Origin: an uncultured Bacteroidia bacterium
GTDB lineage: Bacteria > Bacteroidota > Bacteroidia > Bacteroidales > ML635J-15
DNA length: 64,000 nt
Assembly (NCBI GenBank): GCA_902776565.1
Contig: CACYQN010000014.1
Location: 49,465 to 113,464, forward strand
Direction: 5' to 3'
A model generated the notes under the pieces. It had not been told where the DNA came from, did not search any database, and worked only from the letters and a program-made list of their open reading frames with translations. This document shows, in pieces, positions 8,804 through 17,214 of this stretch (position 1 is the first letter of the stretch; every line of letters starts with the position of its first letter). The translations under genes and the position numbers were made by a program.

Positions 8804-9610
8804 CTATTTCATATAGAAGTTCCGCTGTCTCAAGGCTTCAAATACCATTGCAGAAACGGATGTTGAAACATTCAGCGAATCAATGTATCCTAGCATTGGG
8901 ATTTTTATGCGATGGTCGGCATTCTCTATCCATTTTTCGGTAAGTCCTGTGGCTTCGGTGCCAAAGACAAGGGCGGTGCGACCTCTGTAGTCGTATTTGT
9001 GGTAAAATTCCGAGGCGCGAAGTTCGGCGGCGTAGCTTGTGATGTTGTTTTCTCGAAGCCACTTTATGCAACTCTCGAAGTCGGTGCTGACAACATTGTT
9101 GCTGAATACGCATCCGAGGCTCGACCTTACCGAGTTCGGATTGTACACATCGGTATGCGGGTCGCAGATGATAATGCCATCGACTTTTGCCGCATCGCCA
9201 ATACGGCATATTGCGCCCAAGTTTCCTGGTTTTTCAACTGCTTCGAGGATTATGAAAAGCGAATTGTCGTTTACAGGTAGGTCTGACAGTTTCTTGTCGG
9301 CAATCTCACCTATAATATATAGTCCGCCGGTGGTTTCGCGGTACGAAATCTTTGAGAAAACCTCTTCGCTTACTTCATAAACTTCAGCGGTGTCGAATTG
9401 CTTGCCGACAAGATTTCTTGCATCTTTTTCGCTTATTATTTCGGGGCAGAATAGGATTTTCAAGAATTTTACATTCGAACTTACTGCGAGTTCTGTTTCC
9501 TTCTTGCCTTCAATAAGCACAACCTTGTCGGCTCTGCGTTCTTTCGATTTTGCCTGATATGCTGCAATCTGCTTTATTAGCGGGTTCTTTATGCTGGTTA
9601 TTGTTGTCAT
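8804..9610 (-). CDS. TrmH/SpoU-family RNA 2'-O-methyltransferase
   Basis: 268 residues. The N-terminal part (1-95) is a small substrate-binding domain beginning TSIKNPLIKQI, with VVLIEGKKETELA. The SPOUT catalytic domain has the three motifs of the family: EKPGNLGAICRIGDAAKVDG (motif 1), LVFGTEATGLTEKW (motif 2) and IPMLGYIDSLNVSTSVSAM (motif 3), which form the knot that binds SAM. Relatives methylate ribose in 23S rRNA or tRNA; the exact nucleotide cannot be assigned. It converges with the FAD dehydrogenase gene, with 21 nt between stops. A weak TATCTTTA box lies at 9637-9630 upstream. Confidence 0.9.
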   Translation of the reverse strand: MTTITSIKNPLIKQIAAYQAKSKERRADKVVLIEGKKETELAVSSNVKFLKILFCPEIISEKDARNLVGKQFDTAEVYEVSEEVFSKISYRETTGGLYIIGEIADKKLSDLPVNDNSLFIILEAVEKPGNLGAICRIGDAAKVDGIIICDPHTDVYNPNSVRSSLGCVFSNNVVSTDFESCIKWLRENNITSYAAELRASEFYHKYDYRGRTALVFGTEATGLTEKWIENADHRIKIPMLGYIDSLNVSTSVSAMVFEALRQRNFYMK

Positions 9611-9687
9611 TGCGAAAAAATTATGGGTGTAAAGATATTCTTTTTCAATGGAACATCAATGAAAAAAAATGATTGTCAACTTTGTGA

Positions 9688-9910
9688 AACCCCTACGGGG
9701 TTGGTGTATGATATTTCTGTAGATTATTTATATGCAACCTCTAACGAGGTTGTAATTAAGGCTTATCTGCAACATTTTGGTTATGAACAACCATGGGTTT
9801 GCATATAATCATCTTTAATACAAATGGTTAATATCGTTGTTTTATTATGCCTGTTAGGGCATGCATATAAATAGAAAAACATTCGTTTTTCAATTACCCC
9901 ATTAGGGGTT
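9688..9910. repeat. Array of four short palindromes in a 373-nt gap
   Basis: Between the two methyltransferase genes there are four small hairpins: AACCCC/GGGGTT (9688-9702), CAACCTC/GAGGTTG (9735-9752), ATGCC/GGCAT (9847-9862) and ACCCC/GGGGT (9896-9909). All have 3-6 nt loops and similar CC...GG arms. The 61-codon frame crossing the first two (9623-9808) looks like a by-product of the repeats. Nothing else is visible in 9611-9959. Confidence 0.55.
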
Positions 9911-9959
9911 TCATTATAAAAAATCTTGGAACATTGCTTCGTAACCCACAGAAACGAAT

Positions 9960-9967
9960 TATTTTTG
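9960..9967 (+). promoter_or_regulatory. -7 box for the class I methyltransferase gene
   Basis: TATTTTTG matches TAnnTTTG and lies 16 nt upstream of the ATG at 9984. A good -33 TTTG is not evident. Confidence 0.45.
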
Positions 9968-9983
9968 CAAAAATTTACATACT

Positions 9984-10865
9984 ATGGAATATCAGTTGGT
10001 TGATGCAGGGCTTTGGAGCGATTACGAGCTTATTGACAGCGGTAATTTTGAGAAACTTGAGCGTTTTGGCAAGTATGTGATTCGTCGTCCGGAACCACAG
10101 GCAGTATGGGGCAAGGCTTTGTCCGAAAAGGAGTGGGGCAGTGCCGATGCCCGTTTTGTGCTCGATGTTCAGAATGCCAATGGAGAGAAAGGTCGCTGGA
10201 CACGCCGTAATGTGCCCGACGAATGGACGATTGGCTACAAGCATGGCGATATGAACCTTTCTTTTGTGATGAAGTTCAACACTTTCAAGCATATAGGCGT
10301 TTTTCCGGAGCAGGCCGACAACTGGAATTTCATATACGACAATGTAAGGCGAATTGCGTCGTCCGACTGCAATGTGCTTAACTTGTTTGCATATACTGGT
10401 GGTGCGAGTCTTGCTGCAAGGTCGGCTGGCGCAAAGGTTTATCATGTCGATTCGGTTCGTCAGGTTGTAAATTGGGCTGCAGAAAACCAAGTGGCAAGTA
10501 AACTTGCAGATATTCATTGGGTTGTGGAAGATGCAATGAAGTTTGTGAAACGAGAGATTCGTCGTGGCAACAAGTATAGCGGCATAATAATGGACCCGCC
10601 GGCATTTGGTCGCGGACCAGCAGGGGAGAAGTGGATTCTTGAGGATTCGATTGATGAGATTGTTGGTCTGGCTTCGCAGTTGCTCAAGGAAAAGGATTCG
10701 TTTTTTATTCTGAATATGTATTCGATGGGACTGTCGGCTTTGATTTCAGACAATATTGTAAGGTCGCATTTTGGTAATGTAGATACGCAGTGTGGCGAGA
10801 TGTTCTTCACCGACATGGCGGGGCGGAGGCTTCCTTTGGGGACTTTTGTAAGATTTTCAAGATAA
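9984..10865 (+). CDS. Class I SAM-dependent methyltransferase, RlmI/RlmK-like
   Basis: 293 residues. The C-terminal two thirds are a Rossmann methyltransferase: the SAM-binding motif VLNLFAYTGGAS (about 132-143), acidic VYHVDSV, and the catalytic-loop IIMDPPAFGRGP, which resembles the NPPY/DPPxF loop of m5C and base methyltransferases. The N-terminus (residues 1-120, with VIRRPEPQAVW and FKHIGVFPEQADNW) matches the SAM-dependent methyltransferase family that includes rRNA cytosine methyltransferases. The target is probably rRNA, but position and base are not readable here. No signal peptide is present. Transcription probably ends at the hairpin at 10874-10904. Confidence 0.85.
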   Translation: MEYQLVDAGLWSDYELIDSGNFEKLERFGKYVIRRPEPQAVWGKALSEKEWGSADARFVLDVQNANGEKGRWTRRNVPDEWTIGYKHGDMNLSFVMKFNTFKHIGVFPEQADNWNFIYDNVRRIASSDCNVLNLFAYTGGASLAARSAGAKVYHVDSVRQVVNWAAENQVASKLADIHWVVEDAMKFVKREIRRGNKYSGIIMDPPAFGRGPAGEKWILEDSIDEIVGLASQLLKEKDSFFILNMYSMGLSALISDNIVRSHFGNVDTQCGEMFFTDMAGRRLPLGTFVRFSR

Positions 10866-10873
10866 GGTAAAAA

Positions 10874-10904
10874 CAAAAAAAGCGAACTTCTGTTCGCTTT
10901 TTTT
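10874..10904. terminator. Bidirectional rho-independent terminator
   Basis: Stem AGCGAAC (10881-10887) / GTTCGCT (10892-10898) with loop TTCT, seven A on the left and six T on the right. It can stop both the methyltransferase gene (plus) and the tRNA-His transcript (minus). Confidence 0.85.
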
Positions 10905-10907
10905 GTG

Positions 10908-10982
10908 GGTGGAAGAAGGGATTCGAACCCTCGACCCTCGGAACCACAATCCGGTACTCTAACCAGCTGAGCTACATCCACC
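10908..10982 (-). tRNA. tRNA-His (GTG)
   Basis: The minus strand folds as a cloverleaf: an extra G(-1) and GTGGATG 5' arm, D arm TAGCTCAGCTGGTTAGAG, anticodon stem-loop with GTG in CCGGATTGTGGTTCCG, T arm with GGTTCGAAT, and 3' CTTCCAC-C73. The encoded G(-1) facing C73 is diagnostic of tRNA-His. U6 faces U67, an unusual mismatch in the acceptor stem. CCA is not encoded. Confidence 0.93.
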
Positions 10983-11087
10983 ATTTTGTGACTGCAAAGA
11001 TACATTTTTTTTTAATCGCATAGGCTTTTTAGAACTTTTTTTCTGAAACTTTTCTGCGTGTGTGTATCTTGTTGGTACTAAGGGATA

Positions 11088-11807
11088 TTACTCTTTCTTA
11101 GTAGCTTTCTTTGTCACTTTCTTTGTTGTTTCTTTCGGCTTAGTCTCCTTTTTAGCCGTCTTTTTTTCTTTCGTTTCAGCTTCTTTCGTTGACTTTTTTG
11201 CCTTGTTTTCCTTTGTCGTTTTCTTATCTTTGGCTGTCGATTCCTTCTTTTCCTTTTTCGGTTCTTTCTTGGTTTCCTTCTTTGCTGTCGATTTCGTTTG
11301 TGACTTTGAGGTTTTGCTAGTTGCCTTTACCTTGCTTTCTGCAATTTCTTCATCGTCATCAAAGTCATCGTCATCGTCGAAATCATCGTCGTATTGGCTC
11401 TCGTCATCATCCTCCTCATCATCGTCGTCTTCGCCATCGTCCTCAATGCCAGGACCGAAAGTCTTTTCTTCTGCGTACTTCTCGTCGAAATCGTCTTCGT
11501 CGGAAGTTTCATCTTCAAGGCCTTCTATTTTTTCTGCATTCAGTTCGTTTTCCTTGATGTCATCTTCTTCATCGTAGTCCTCGGAATCTGAGATAACAAT
11601 CTTAACCTCGTCGTTGTTGATTCTTATAAGGTACATTTTGTCTTCTGTCTCGAAGGGCAATGCGCTTACGAGCATACCGTCCTTATTTGGATATTGAATC
11701 AACTTTTCTGCAAAGCCTTGTGGATAAGTAGCTTTTATAAGGTCCTTGACTTCTTTGTCCAGTTTGTCGTAGTCCTTGATTACCCTTGGTTTGTTTGTCG
11801 TTGCCAT
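11088..11807 (-). CDS. Acidic block plus lysine-rich tail protein
   Basis: 239 residues in three parts. Residues 1-75 are an ordinary folded-looking segment (DYDKLDKEVKDLIKATYPQG, then KMYLIRINNDEVKIVI). Residues about 76-155 are mostly Asp and Glu with runs of five to seven Asp. Residues about 160-239 are Lys/Thr/Ala/Glu repeats (KKETKKEPKKEKKE, KKVTKKATKKE) resembling histone H1-like bacterial tails. No signal peptide or membrane segment is present. The tail suggests nucleic acid binding or an RNA-associated role, but that is inference. I recognise the general pattern from Bacteroidota hypothetical proteins without knowing a function. The gene stands alone. Confidence 0.75.
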   Translation of the reverse strand: MATTNKPRVIKDYDKLDKEVKDLIKATYPQGFAEKLIQYPNKDGMLVSALPFETEDKMYLIRINNDEVKIVISDSEDYDEEDDIKENELNAEKIEGLEDETSDEDDFDEKYAEEKTFGPGIEDDGEDDDDEEDDDESQYDDDFDDDDDFDDDEEIAESKVKATSKTSKSQTKSTAKKETKKEPKKEKKESTAKDKKTTKENKAKKSTKEAETKEKKTAKKETKPKETTKKVTKKATKKE

Positions 11808-12072
11808 TGTTTTTCAGTTAAGTTTTTTGACGTTTAAAATTCAGCGGTAAAAGTGAAAAAAATTTTTCTACTACAATAAAAAAAATGAAAAAAAATCATG
11901 TTTTGCTAATGTATTGATAATTAATGGTTTAATGGTATATGAGTATTGTTTTACTATGAAAAAACATTGAATATTTTATGTGGGCTATGATTTTTACGAA
12001 AAACAAAAGTCAAAATATCTGACCTTAATGGTAAATTTCTATCTTTACATCGTCATTTTTATCGCAATAATT

Positions 12073-12435
12073 ATGCAAAACAAATCGTCGAAAGAGGTTA
12101 GGAGCGAGGTGCTTCTCCAGAGTTCAAAAAGTTGGAATAACCAGCCTATGCCAGCTTATATGGAAGGTGTTCCGCAATGTACAATATTGAAGATAACTGT
12201 GCCTCCGCATTCTAGATTGGCAACGCATACGCATCCGATGATGAATGCCGGTGTTGTTGTGAAAGGAGAGTTGCATGTAGTCGATTGCGACGGAAATGAA
12301 ATAACGCTCCACGAGGGAGAACCTGTGCTCGAATGCGTTGGCAAACTGCATTATGGTGAGAATCTGACCGACAGCGAAACCGTATTGTATATGTTTTATG
12401 CTGGTGTAGTAGGGGCTTCGTTGAGTGAAAAATAG
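12073..12435 (+). CDS. Cupin-domain protein
   Basis: 120 residues from ATG 12073. A longer frame starting at 11980 would add a hydrophobic stretch, but a TATCTTTA promoter-like box lies just upstream of 12073. The cupin core shows the metal motif HSRLATHTHP and later GKLHYGENL, with GVVVKGELHVVDCDGNEITLHEGE between them, so one beta-barrel makes up nearly the whole protein. Such proteins may be enzymes or ligand sensors. Its stop lies 2 nt from the convergent gmk stop. The fold call is good; the role is unknown. Confidence 0.78.
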   Translation: MQNKSSKEVRSEVLLQSSKSWNNQPMPAYMEGVPQCTILKITVPPHSRLATHTHPMMNAGVVVKGELHVVDCDGNEITLHEGEPVLECVGKLHYGENLTDSETVLYMFYAGVVGASLSEK

Positions 12436-12437
12436 AA

Positions 12438-13007
12438 CTATTTCTTCAAGAAATCCCCAATCAACTTTTCAGCCTTGGCAAATGTTTCGTCTAACTTGTC
12501 GTTCACAAGCACGACATCGAACTTGTCGGAAAACGAAAGTTCGTAAACGGCCTTGTCGATACGGGTGCGGATGGCTTCCTCGCTGTCGGTGGAACGGTCG
12601 CGGAGACGCTTTTCCAAAACCTCGACCGATGGCGGCATAACGAACACTGCCAGGGCATTTTCACCGTAATACTTCTTTATATTCAGTCCGCCCTTGACAT
12701 CCACATCGAAAACGACATTCTTGCCGGCAGCCGTAAGACGGTCAACTTCCGACTTGAGGCTTCCGTAGAAATGGTCGGCATAAACCTCCTCCCATTCAAG
12801 GAAATCGTTGTTCTCTATCTTCTTGCGGAACTCGTCGGCCGAGAGGAAATAATAGTCCTTGCCATCGACCTCACCTTCACGCTTCTTGCGCGAACAAGCC
12901 GAAATTGAAAAACTCAAATTAAACTCGGGCATAGCCAGCAAATGTTTCACTACCGTTGTCTTGCCTGCACCGCTCGGTGCCGAAAATATTACGACTTTTG
13001 GCTTCAT
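12438..13007 (-). CDS. gmk: Guanylate kinase
   Basis: 189 residues, a normal length. It transfers phosphate from ATP to GMP, giving GDP in the cytoplasm. The P-loop SAPSGAGKTTVVKHL begins at residue 9. The GMP-binding part has SACSRKKREGEVDGKDYYFLS and FLEWEEVYADHFYGS, and the LID/C-terminal region has VFVMPPSVEVLEKRLRDR. The start overlaps the yicC stop by one base (TAATG), so the two are translated as a coupled pair, an arrangement common in bacteria. Confidence 0.96.
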   Translation of the reverse strand: MKPKVVIFSAPSGAGKTTVVKHLLAMPEFNLSFSISACSRKKREGEVDGKDYYFLSADEFRKKIENNDFLEWEEVYADHFYGSLKSEVDRLTAAGKNVVFDVDVKGGLNIKKYYGENALAVFVMPPSVEVLEKRLRDRSTDSEEAIRTRIDKAVYELSFSDKFDVVLVNDKLDETFAKAEKLIGDFLKK

Positions 13008-13885
13008 TACAAAATATTTAGCGATTGTTCCTTAATTTTTTCCAACTCATCCTTCATCATTACCACTATTTTCTGCATTTCGGCGTGGTGAGCCTTGGAG
13101 CCGAGAGTGTTTATCTCACGCCCCATTTCCTGTGCGATGAATCCCAGCTTGCGACCAGCTGCATCCTCCGACTTTGCCGTTTCTATGAAATACTCGCAGT
13201 GTTTGCGCAGACGGACTTTCTCCTCGTTTATGTCGAGTTTCTCAAGATAGTAGATGATTTCCTGCTCGTAGCGGTTTTCGCTGTTCGAATCGTTGAGATT
13301 CAGCTCGTTGAGTGCCTGACGAATCTTGTCTTTGATAACAGAAATGCGCTCGGCTTCGTACTGCGGTACGCGTCCGAGAAGCGAAAGTATGGAGTCGATT
13401 TTTGCAAGCACATCCTTTTCGAGAATGCGACCTTCCTCCTTGCGGTACTCGCAGCAACGGTCGATAGACTTTTGTATTGCCGACTCAACTGCAGCCCATT
13501 CCTCGTCGGTAAGTTCATCGCTACCGTTCAGCTGAAGTTCGGGCATGCGGATTAATGACGACAGCAGGCTATTGTCGGTTTCGGAAATCGGCACATTGTT
13601 TTTGCGGCAATCGTCGGCAAACGACTTGTAGGCGGCAATCACGGCGGCGGAATTAATGGGGTTCACATTCTGCTCGTTTTCAACCGTTATTGTAAAATCA
13701 ATCTTTCCGCGCTGCAATCCCTGCGAAAGCATACGGCGGATGTCGATGTCCTTTTCCTTGTATTGGTTGGGCAGACGGGTGGAAATGTCCGCCGATTTAG
13801 AATTTAGGGTTCTAATATCTATAGTAATCTTTTTTCCGTTGTATTCCAGAAGTTCCCTTCCGAATCCTGTCATTGAGTATATCAT
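13007..13885 (-). CDS. yicC: YicC-family endoribonuclease
   Basis: 292 residues from the ATG giving MIYSMTGFGRE; an ATG two codons upstream (13891) is possible. The N-terminal YicC domain carries SMTGFGR and RTLNSKSADISTRLP. The C-terminal DUF1732 domain ends with GREINTLGSKAHHAEM, the highly conserved signature. YicC proteins are reported as RNases in Gram-negative bacteria. A -7 box TATCTTTG lies at 13919-13912, giving a short leader. It forms a two-gene operon with gmk. Confidence 0.92.
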   Translation of the reverse strand: MIYSMTGFGRELLEYNGKKITIDIRTLNSKSADISTRLPNQYKEKDIDIRRMLSQGLQRGKIDFTITVENEQNVNPINSAAVIAAYKSFADDCRKNNVPISETDNSLLSSLIRMPELQLNGSDELTDEEWAAVESAIQKSIDRCCEYRKEEGRILEKDVLAKIDSILSLLGRVPQYEAERISVIKDKIRQALNELNLNDSNSENRYEQEIIYYLEKLDINEEKVRLRKHCEYFIETAKSEDAAGRKLGFIAQEMGREINTLGSKAHHAEMQKIVVMMKDELEKIKEQSLNIL

Positions 13886-13911
13886 CAGCAATATCTTTTT
13901 TTGTCGAAATG

Positions 13912-13919
13912 CAAAGATA
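13912..13919 (-). promoter_or_regulatory. -7 box of the yicC-gmk operon
   Basis: Minus-strand TATCTTTG fits TAnnTTTG. No TTTG is seen at the ideal distance upstream. The start would be about 15-25 nt ahead of the yicC ATG. Confidence 0.45.
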
Positions 13920-13948
13920 AAATGTTTTATGCAAACGCGCTAATGATT

Positions 13949-14509
13949 TTAGATTTTTTCGTCAGAATCGCATTCCCATTGAGCGATATTGTTTTCGATG
14001 TATTCGGCAATGCTGTTCATTTCGGCAGAATCGCGGATAATGTGGTCGTAGAATCGGGATTGCCAAGAAAAAGGAATGGCATTTTTGCGAGCAAATGTTG
14101 TTGTTGATATTTTTATTCCACGAATTACAGAGGCAAGATTTTTTGATTGGGGTGCAAATTTATTTATTGGTTCGTCATTTGTAGCGGCGCAATGCATTGC
14201 GTCGCTACAGATTTCCGTATTATATTGATTTTCGCCAATTATTATTATAAAATGCACATGGTTAGGCATTATTACGAACAATGGTATTTCTACATTCATA
14301 TCTGCTCGAATTTCTGGTGTTTTGGTAATTTGTTCTTGTAAACATTTTCCGACTTCAGACAAATTCATTACACCATCGGTTATTTCGCCAAAATAATGTT
14401 CCTTATCCTTAGTACAAATTGTTATAAAATACATCCCGCCATTATAATTATGCCATAATGCGCGAGTTGTTATTCTGCGATATTGATTCCAATGATTTCC
14501 GTCAGGCAT
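13949..14509 (-). CDS. REP-associated tyrosine transposase (RAYT)
   Basis: 186 residues. The Y1/IS200-like fold shows GGMYFITICTKDKEHYFGEI, then the HUH motif in MPNHVHFIII (His84, His86), and the conserved tail IPFSWQSRFYDHIIRD and SIAEYIENN. These single-domain enzymes are linked to REP palindromes and usually stay as single copies. The helix that often holds the catalytic Tyr reads IRGIKISTTTFARK, with Phe where I would look for Tyr, so activity is uncertain. A perfect-looking REP-type palindrome lies inside the frame (14181-14208) and encodes residues about 101-109. Confidence 0.82.
   Translation of the reverse strand: MPDGNHWNQYRRITTRALWHNYNGGMYFITICTKDKEHYFGEITDGVMNLSEVGKCLQEQITKTPEIRADMNVEIPLFVIMPNHVHFIIIIGENQYNTEICSDAMHCAATNDEPINKFAPQSKNLASVIRGIKISTTTFARKNAIPFSWQSRFYDHIIRDSAEMNSIAEYIENNIAQWECDSDEKI
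14181..14208. repeat. REP-like palindrome inside the RAYT gene
   Basis: GTAGCGGCGCAATG followed by CATTGCGTCGCTAC forms a 28-nt imperfect palindrome with one mismatch per arm. The end GTCGCTAC recurs in the palindrome at 36011-36040. It keeps the reading frame open. Confidence 0.7.
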
Positions 14510-14521
14510 AAATCAGCATTT

Positions 14522-15877
14522 CTACACAATTCCCCCAATCACCAATGACCCAATTGCCACCAAACCTATTCCCACAGGGGCAACAAATTTCACCAGTATG
14601 GAAATGAACTTTGCAAACTTGACATTGCCTTTTCCGCCAGCGGTAAGCTCCTCGATGAAATTTTTCCTGCCGAAGAACCATCCCACATAAATCACAATGA
14701 GCAATGCCCCGAATGTAAGCATAATGTTGGCGGTGGTGTAATCGAACAAATCGAAGATTGTCTTGCCGAAAATTGTAAAGTCGCTCAGCAAACCGAACGA
14801 CAATGTGCAGAACACACCTAAAAATATAATTACAGCCGATGACAGCAAAGTTGCCTTCTTTCGGCTCATCTTGAATTCATCGACAAGGAATGCAACAGGC
14901 ACTTCGAGAAGCGAAATTGTGCTTGTCAGAGCTGCTACGGAGAGCAACAGGAAGAACAATATTGCAAAGATGTATCCACCCGGCATTGCCTGGAATATTG
15001 CCGGCAAGGTGATGAATACAAGTCCCGGTCCGCCAGCCGATTCTGCACCGAGGAAAGCCAAGGTCGGGAAAACCATAATTGCGCCAAGCAAGGCCACAAC
15101 CGTATCGCAGGTTGCAATTTCTATCGCCGTGGAAGCCAGCGGTGTATCTTTCCTTATGTACGAACCGTAGGTTATCATCGTTCCCATACCTATGCTGAGC
15201 GAGAACGCGGCCTGTCCGAGTGCCATAAGCACTCCCTTGAATGTCAGACTGTTCCAGTCGGGCTTGAACAGGAATTCCAGACCCTTCGAGGCATTTGGTA
15301 AGGTGACGGCACGCACGCAGATGGCGATTATCAGCACAAGAAGTATAGGCATAAGCACCTTGCTGACCTTCTCGATGCCCTTTTCCACACCGAAAAGTAT
15401 CACCAGCGATGTCAGTGCGACAAATATAATCATCCAGACTGTCGGCATTAGAGGCTGTGAGGTAAAGTCGCTAAAAGTCTGTGACAACGCCGCAACATCC
15501 TGACCAGCAAAGTCGTTGCAGATGGATTTTTTCACATATTCGAGAGTCCAACCGGCCACTGTGCCGTAGAACGAGAAAATCATCACAGCAGCAAAAATCC
15601 CCATAAGTCCCACGAGCCACCAACCGCCTTTTGGCGACAGGCGCTTGAAAGTTCCGTAGGCATTGCAACCAGCCTTGCGACCGATTGCGAATTCGGAAAG
15701 CATCACGGGCACACCTATTAGAAATACAAATATTAGATATACAATCAGGAATGCGCCGCCGCCGTTTTCGCCTGCTATGTACGGGAACCGCCAGATGTTG
15801 CCAAGTCCCACAGCCGAACCAGCTGCCACAGCAACCACGCCTAATTTTCCTGAGAAACTGCCTCTATTTTCTTTCAT
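14522..15877 (-). CDS. Sodium-dependent transporter, NSS/SNF family
   Basis: 451 residues with about 11-12 hydrophobic helices. The N-terminus has GKLGVVAVAAGSAVGLGNIWRFPY, cut here into overlapping signatures SAVGLGNIWRFPY and GENGGGAFL, the Na+/substrate site of LeuT-like bacterial transporters. Later helices include AAFSLSIGMGTMITYGSY. NSS proteins import amino acids or amines with Na+ across the inner membrane; the substrate is not inferable. It has its own consensus promoter at 15910-15940 and sits between a RAYT gene and pfkA with no functional partner. Confidence 0.92.
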   Translation of the reverse strand: MKENRGSFSGKLGVVAVAAGSAVGLGNIWRFPYIAGENGGGAFLIVYLIFVFLIGVPVMLSEFAIGRKAGCNAYGTFKRLSPKGGWWLVGLMGIFAAVMIFSFYGTVAGWTLEYVKKSICNDFAGQDVAALSQTFSDFTSQPLMPTVWMIIFVALTSLVILFGVEKGIEKVSKVLMPILLVLIIAICVRAVTLPNASKGLEFLFKPDWNSLTFKGVLMALGQAAFSLSIGMGTMITYGSYIRKDTPLASTAIEIATCDTVVALLGAIMVFPTLAFLGAESAGGPGLVFITLPAIFQAMPGGYIFAILFFLLLSVAALTSTISLLEVPVAFLVDEFKMSRKKATLLSSAVIIFLGVFCTLSFGLLSDFTIFGKTIFDLFDYTTANIMLTFGALLIVIYVGWFFGRKNFIEELTAGGKGNVKFAKFISILVKFVAPVGIGLVAIGSLVIGGIV

Positions 15878-15909
15878 CGTCGTGAATTTTCGTAAAACAA
15901 AAGGATTTA

Positions 15910-15940
15910 CAAAAATAAGTTTTTCTTAAAAAATAGCAAA
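15910..15940 (-). promoter_or_regulatory. Consensus promoter of the NSS transporter gene
   Basis: On the minus strand TTTG (15940-15937), a 19-nt spacer, then TATTTTTG (15917-15910). Spacing and both boxes match the Bacteroidota consensus. The ATG at 15877 is about 32 nt downstream. Confidence 0.65.
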
Positions 15941-16148
15941 ACGACTTGACTACAATAGATAAAATTTTCTAAAAACAAAATTTGTTTCCGACGAATCTCT
16001 ATTTTACAGAGTTTTACTAATGAAAGCAAGATGACTGCAAATGCTTGAGCAAGAATGTGTTTGTGTTGATGACAGATAGTGTTGTCAATTGTTTGAGAAA
16101 CAACAATGTGGCTGCGAAATTTTGTTCAAAAAAAATGTTCACTTTTCC

Positions 16149-16178
16149 TTTGTGGAAATCAAAAAAAATATATATTTG
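16149..16178 (+). promoter_or_regulatory. Promoter of pfkA
   Basis: TTTG (16149-16152), an 18-nt spacer, then TATATTTG (16171-16178), 27 nt upstream of the ATG. The rest of the 328-nt gap 15878-16205 is AT-rich and holds only this and the divergent transporter promoter. Confidence 0.6.
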
Positions 16179-16205
16179 CAATCGTTTTTTTAATAAAGTA
16201 TAGAT

Positions 16206-17186
16206 ATGGCAAATATAAAGAAAGTAGCAGTACTTACATCTGGTGGTGATGCTCCGGGAATGAATGCGGCAATCAGAGCCGTTGTTAGAAAGGCTTTGCA
16301 CGAAGGTCTTGAAGTTATGGGCGTAATGAGGGGATACGAAGGTCTAATCGCCGATGATTTTATCCCGATGGAATCGAAAAGCGTTGGCAACATCATACAG
16401 CGCGGTGGCACTATCCTCAAGACCGCACGTAGCGACAGGTTCAGAACCATCGAAGGTCAGCAGATTGCATACGACAACCTCAAGAAGCACGAAGTTGATG
16501 CTCTCGTAGTTATCGGCGGTGATGGTACGTTCAGGGGCGCAAGGGAATTCACCGAAAATTTCCCGTTCCCGGTAGTCGGTCTTCCTGGCACAATCGACAA
16601 CGACCTTTATGGTACCGACATGACAATCGGATACGACACTGCATTGAATACTGTTGTTGAAGCAGTTGACAAGATTCGCGATACGGCTGCCAGCCACGAA
16701 AGAATGTTCTTCGTTGAGGTAATGGGCCGCGATGCTGGTTTTATCGCATTGCGTAGCGGTATTGCTTGTGGAGCCGAGGATGTACTTATCCCGGAAACAG
16801 TGACTTATCTCGATGAGGTACACGACAAGCTTGTGAAGTACATGACCGAAAAGAAGACTTCGAGCATAATCCTTGTTGCCGAGGGCGACGATGCTGGTGG
16901 CGCATACGACATCAGGAACGCTATGGCAAAGTACGGCGAGGAGTTCGATATGAGAGTGATTGTTCTTGGTCACATACAGCGTGGCGGTTCACCGTCGGCA
17001 TACGACAGGTATCTGGCAAGCCGTCTTGGTGTTGCTGCAATCGATGCACTTCTCGATGACCAGCGCAGTGTAATGTGCGGTATGGTTCACAACGAAATTG
17101 TCCTTGTTCCGTTCAACAAGACCATCAAGCACCACAAGACCATCGACCAGAAGATGCTCGACATCGTTGATGTTCTGAACAGCTAA
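16206..17186 (+). CDS. pfkA: ATP-dependent 6-phosphofructokinase
   Basis: 326 residues, the size of bacterial PfkA. It phosphorylates fructose 6-phosphate to fructose 1,6-bisphosphate, the committed step of glycolysis. Signatures seen are TSGGDAPGMNAAIRAVV (residues 10-26), VIGGDGTFRGA with Gly in the ATP-type position, GLPGTIDNDLYGTDMTIGYD holding the catalytic Asp, and GHIQRGGSPSAYDR. It is cytoplasmic, and allosteric tetramers are usual. The gene is monocistronic between a clear promoter and the hairpin at 17215. Confidence 0.96.
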   Translation: MANIKKVAVLTSGGDAPGMNAAIRAVVRKALHEGLEVMGVMRGYEGLIADDFIPMESKSVGNIIQRGGTILKTARSDRFRTIEGQQIAYDNLKKHEVDALVVIGGDGTFRGAREFTENFPFPVVGLPGTIDNDLYGTDMTIGYDTALNTVVEAVDKIRDTAASHERMFFVEVMGRDAGFIALRSGIACGAEDVLIPETVTYLDEVHDKLVKYMTEKKTSSIILVAEGDDAGGAYDIRNAMAKYGEEFDMRVIVLGHIQRGGSPSAYDRYLASRLGVAAIDALLDDQRSVMCGMVHNEIVLVPFNKTIKHHKTIDQKMLDIVDVLNS

Positions 17187-17214
17187 GATTTAGCAACATA
17201 ATTTTTTGATAGGG

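Noticed and set aside
9623..9808. 61-codon open frame between the two methyltransferase genes
   Set aside because: It runs across two short palindromes, has unusual composition, and its end is set by repeat sequence; no family resemblance.
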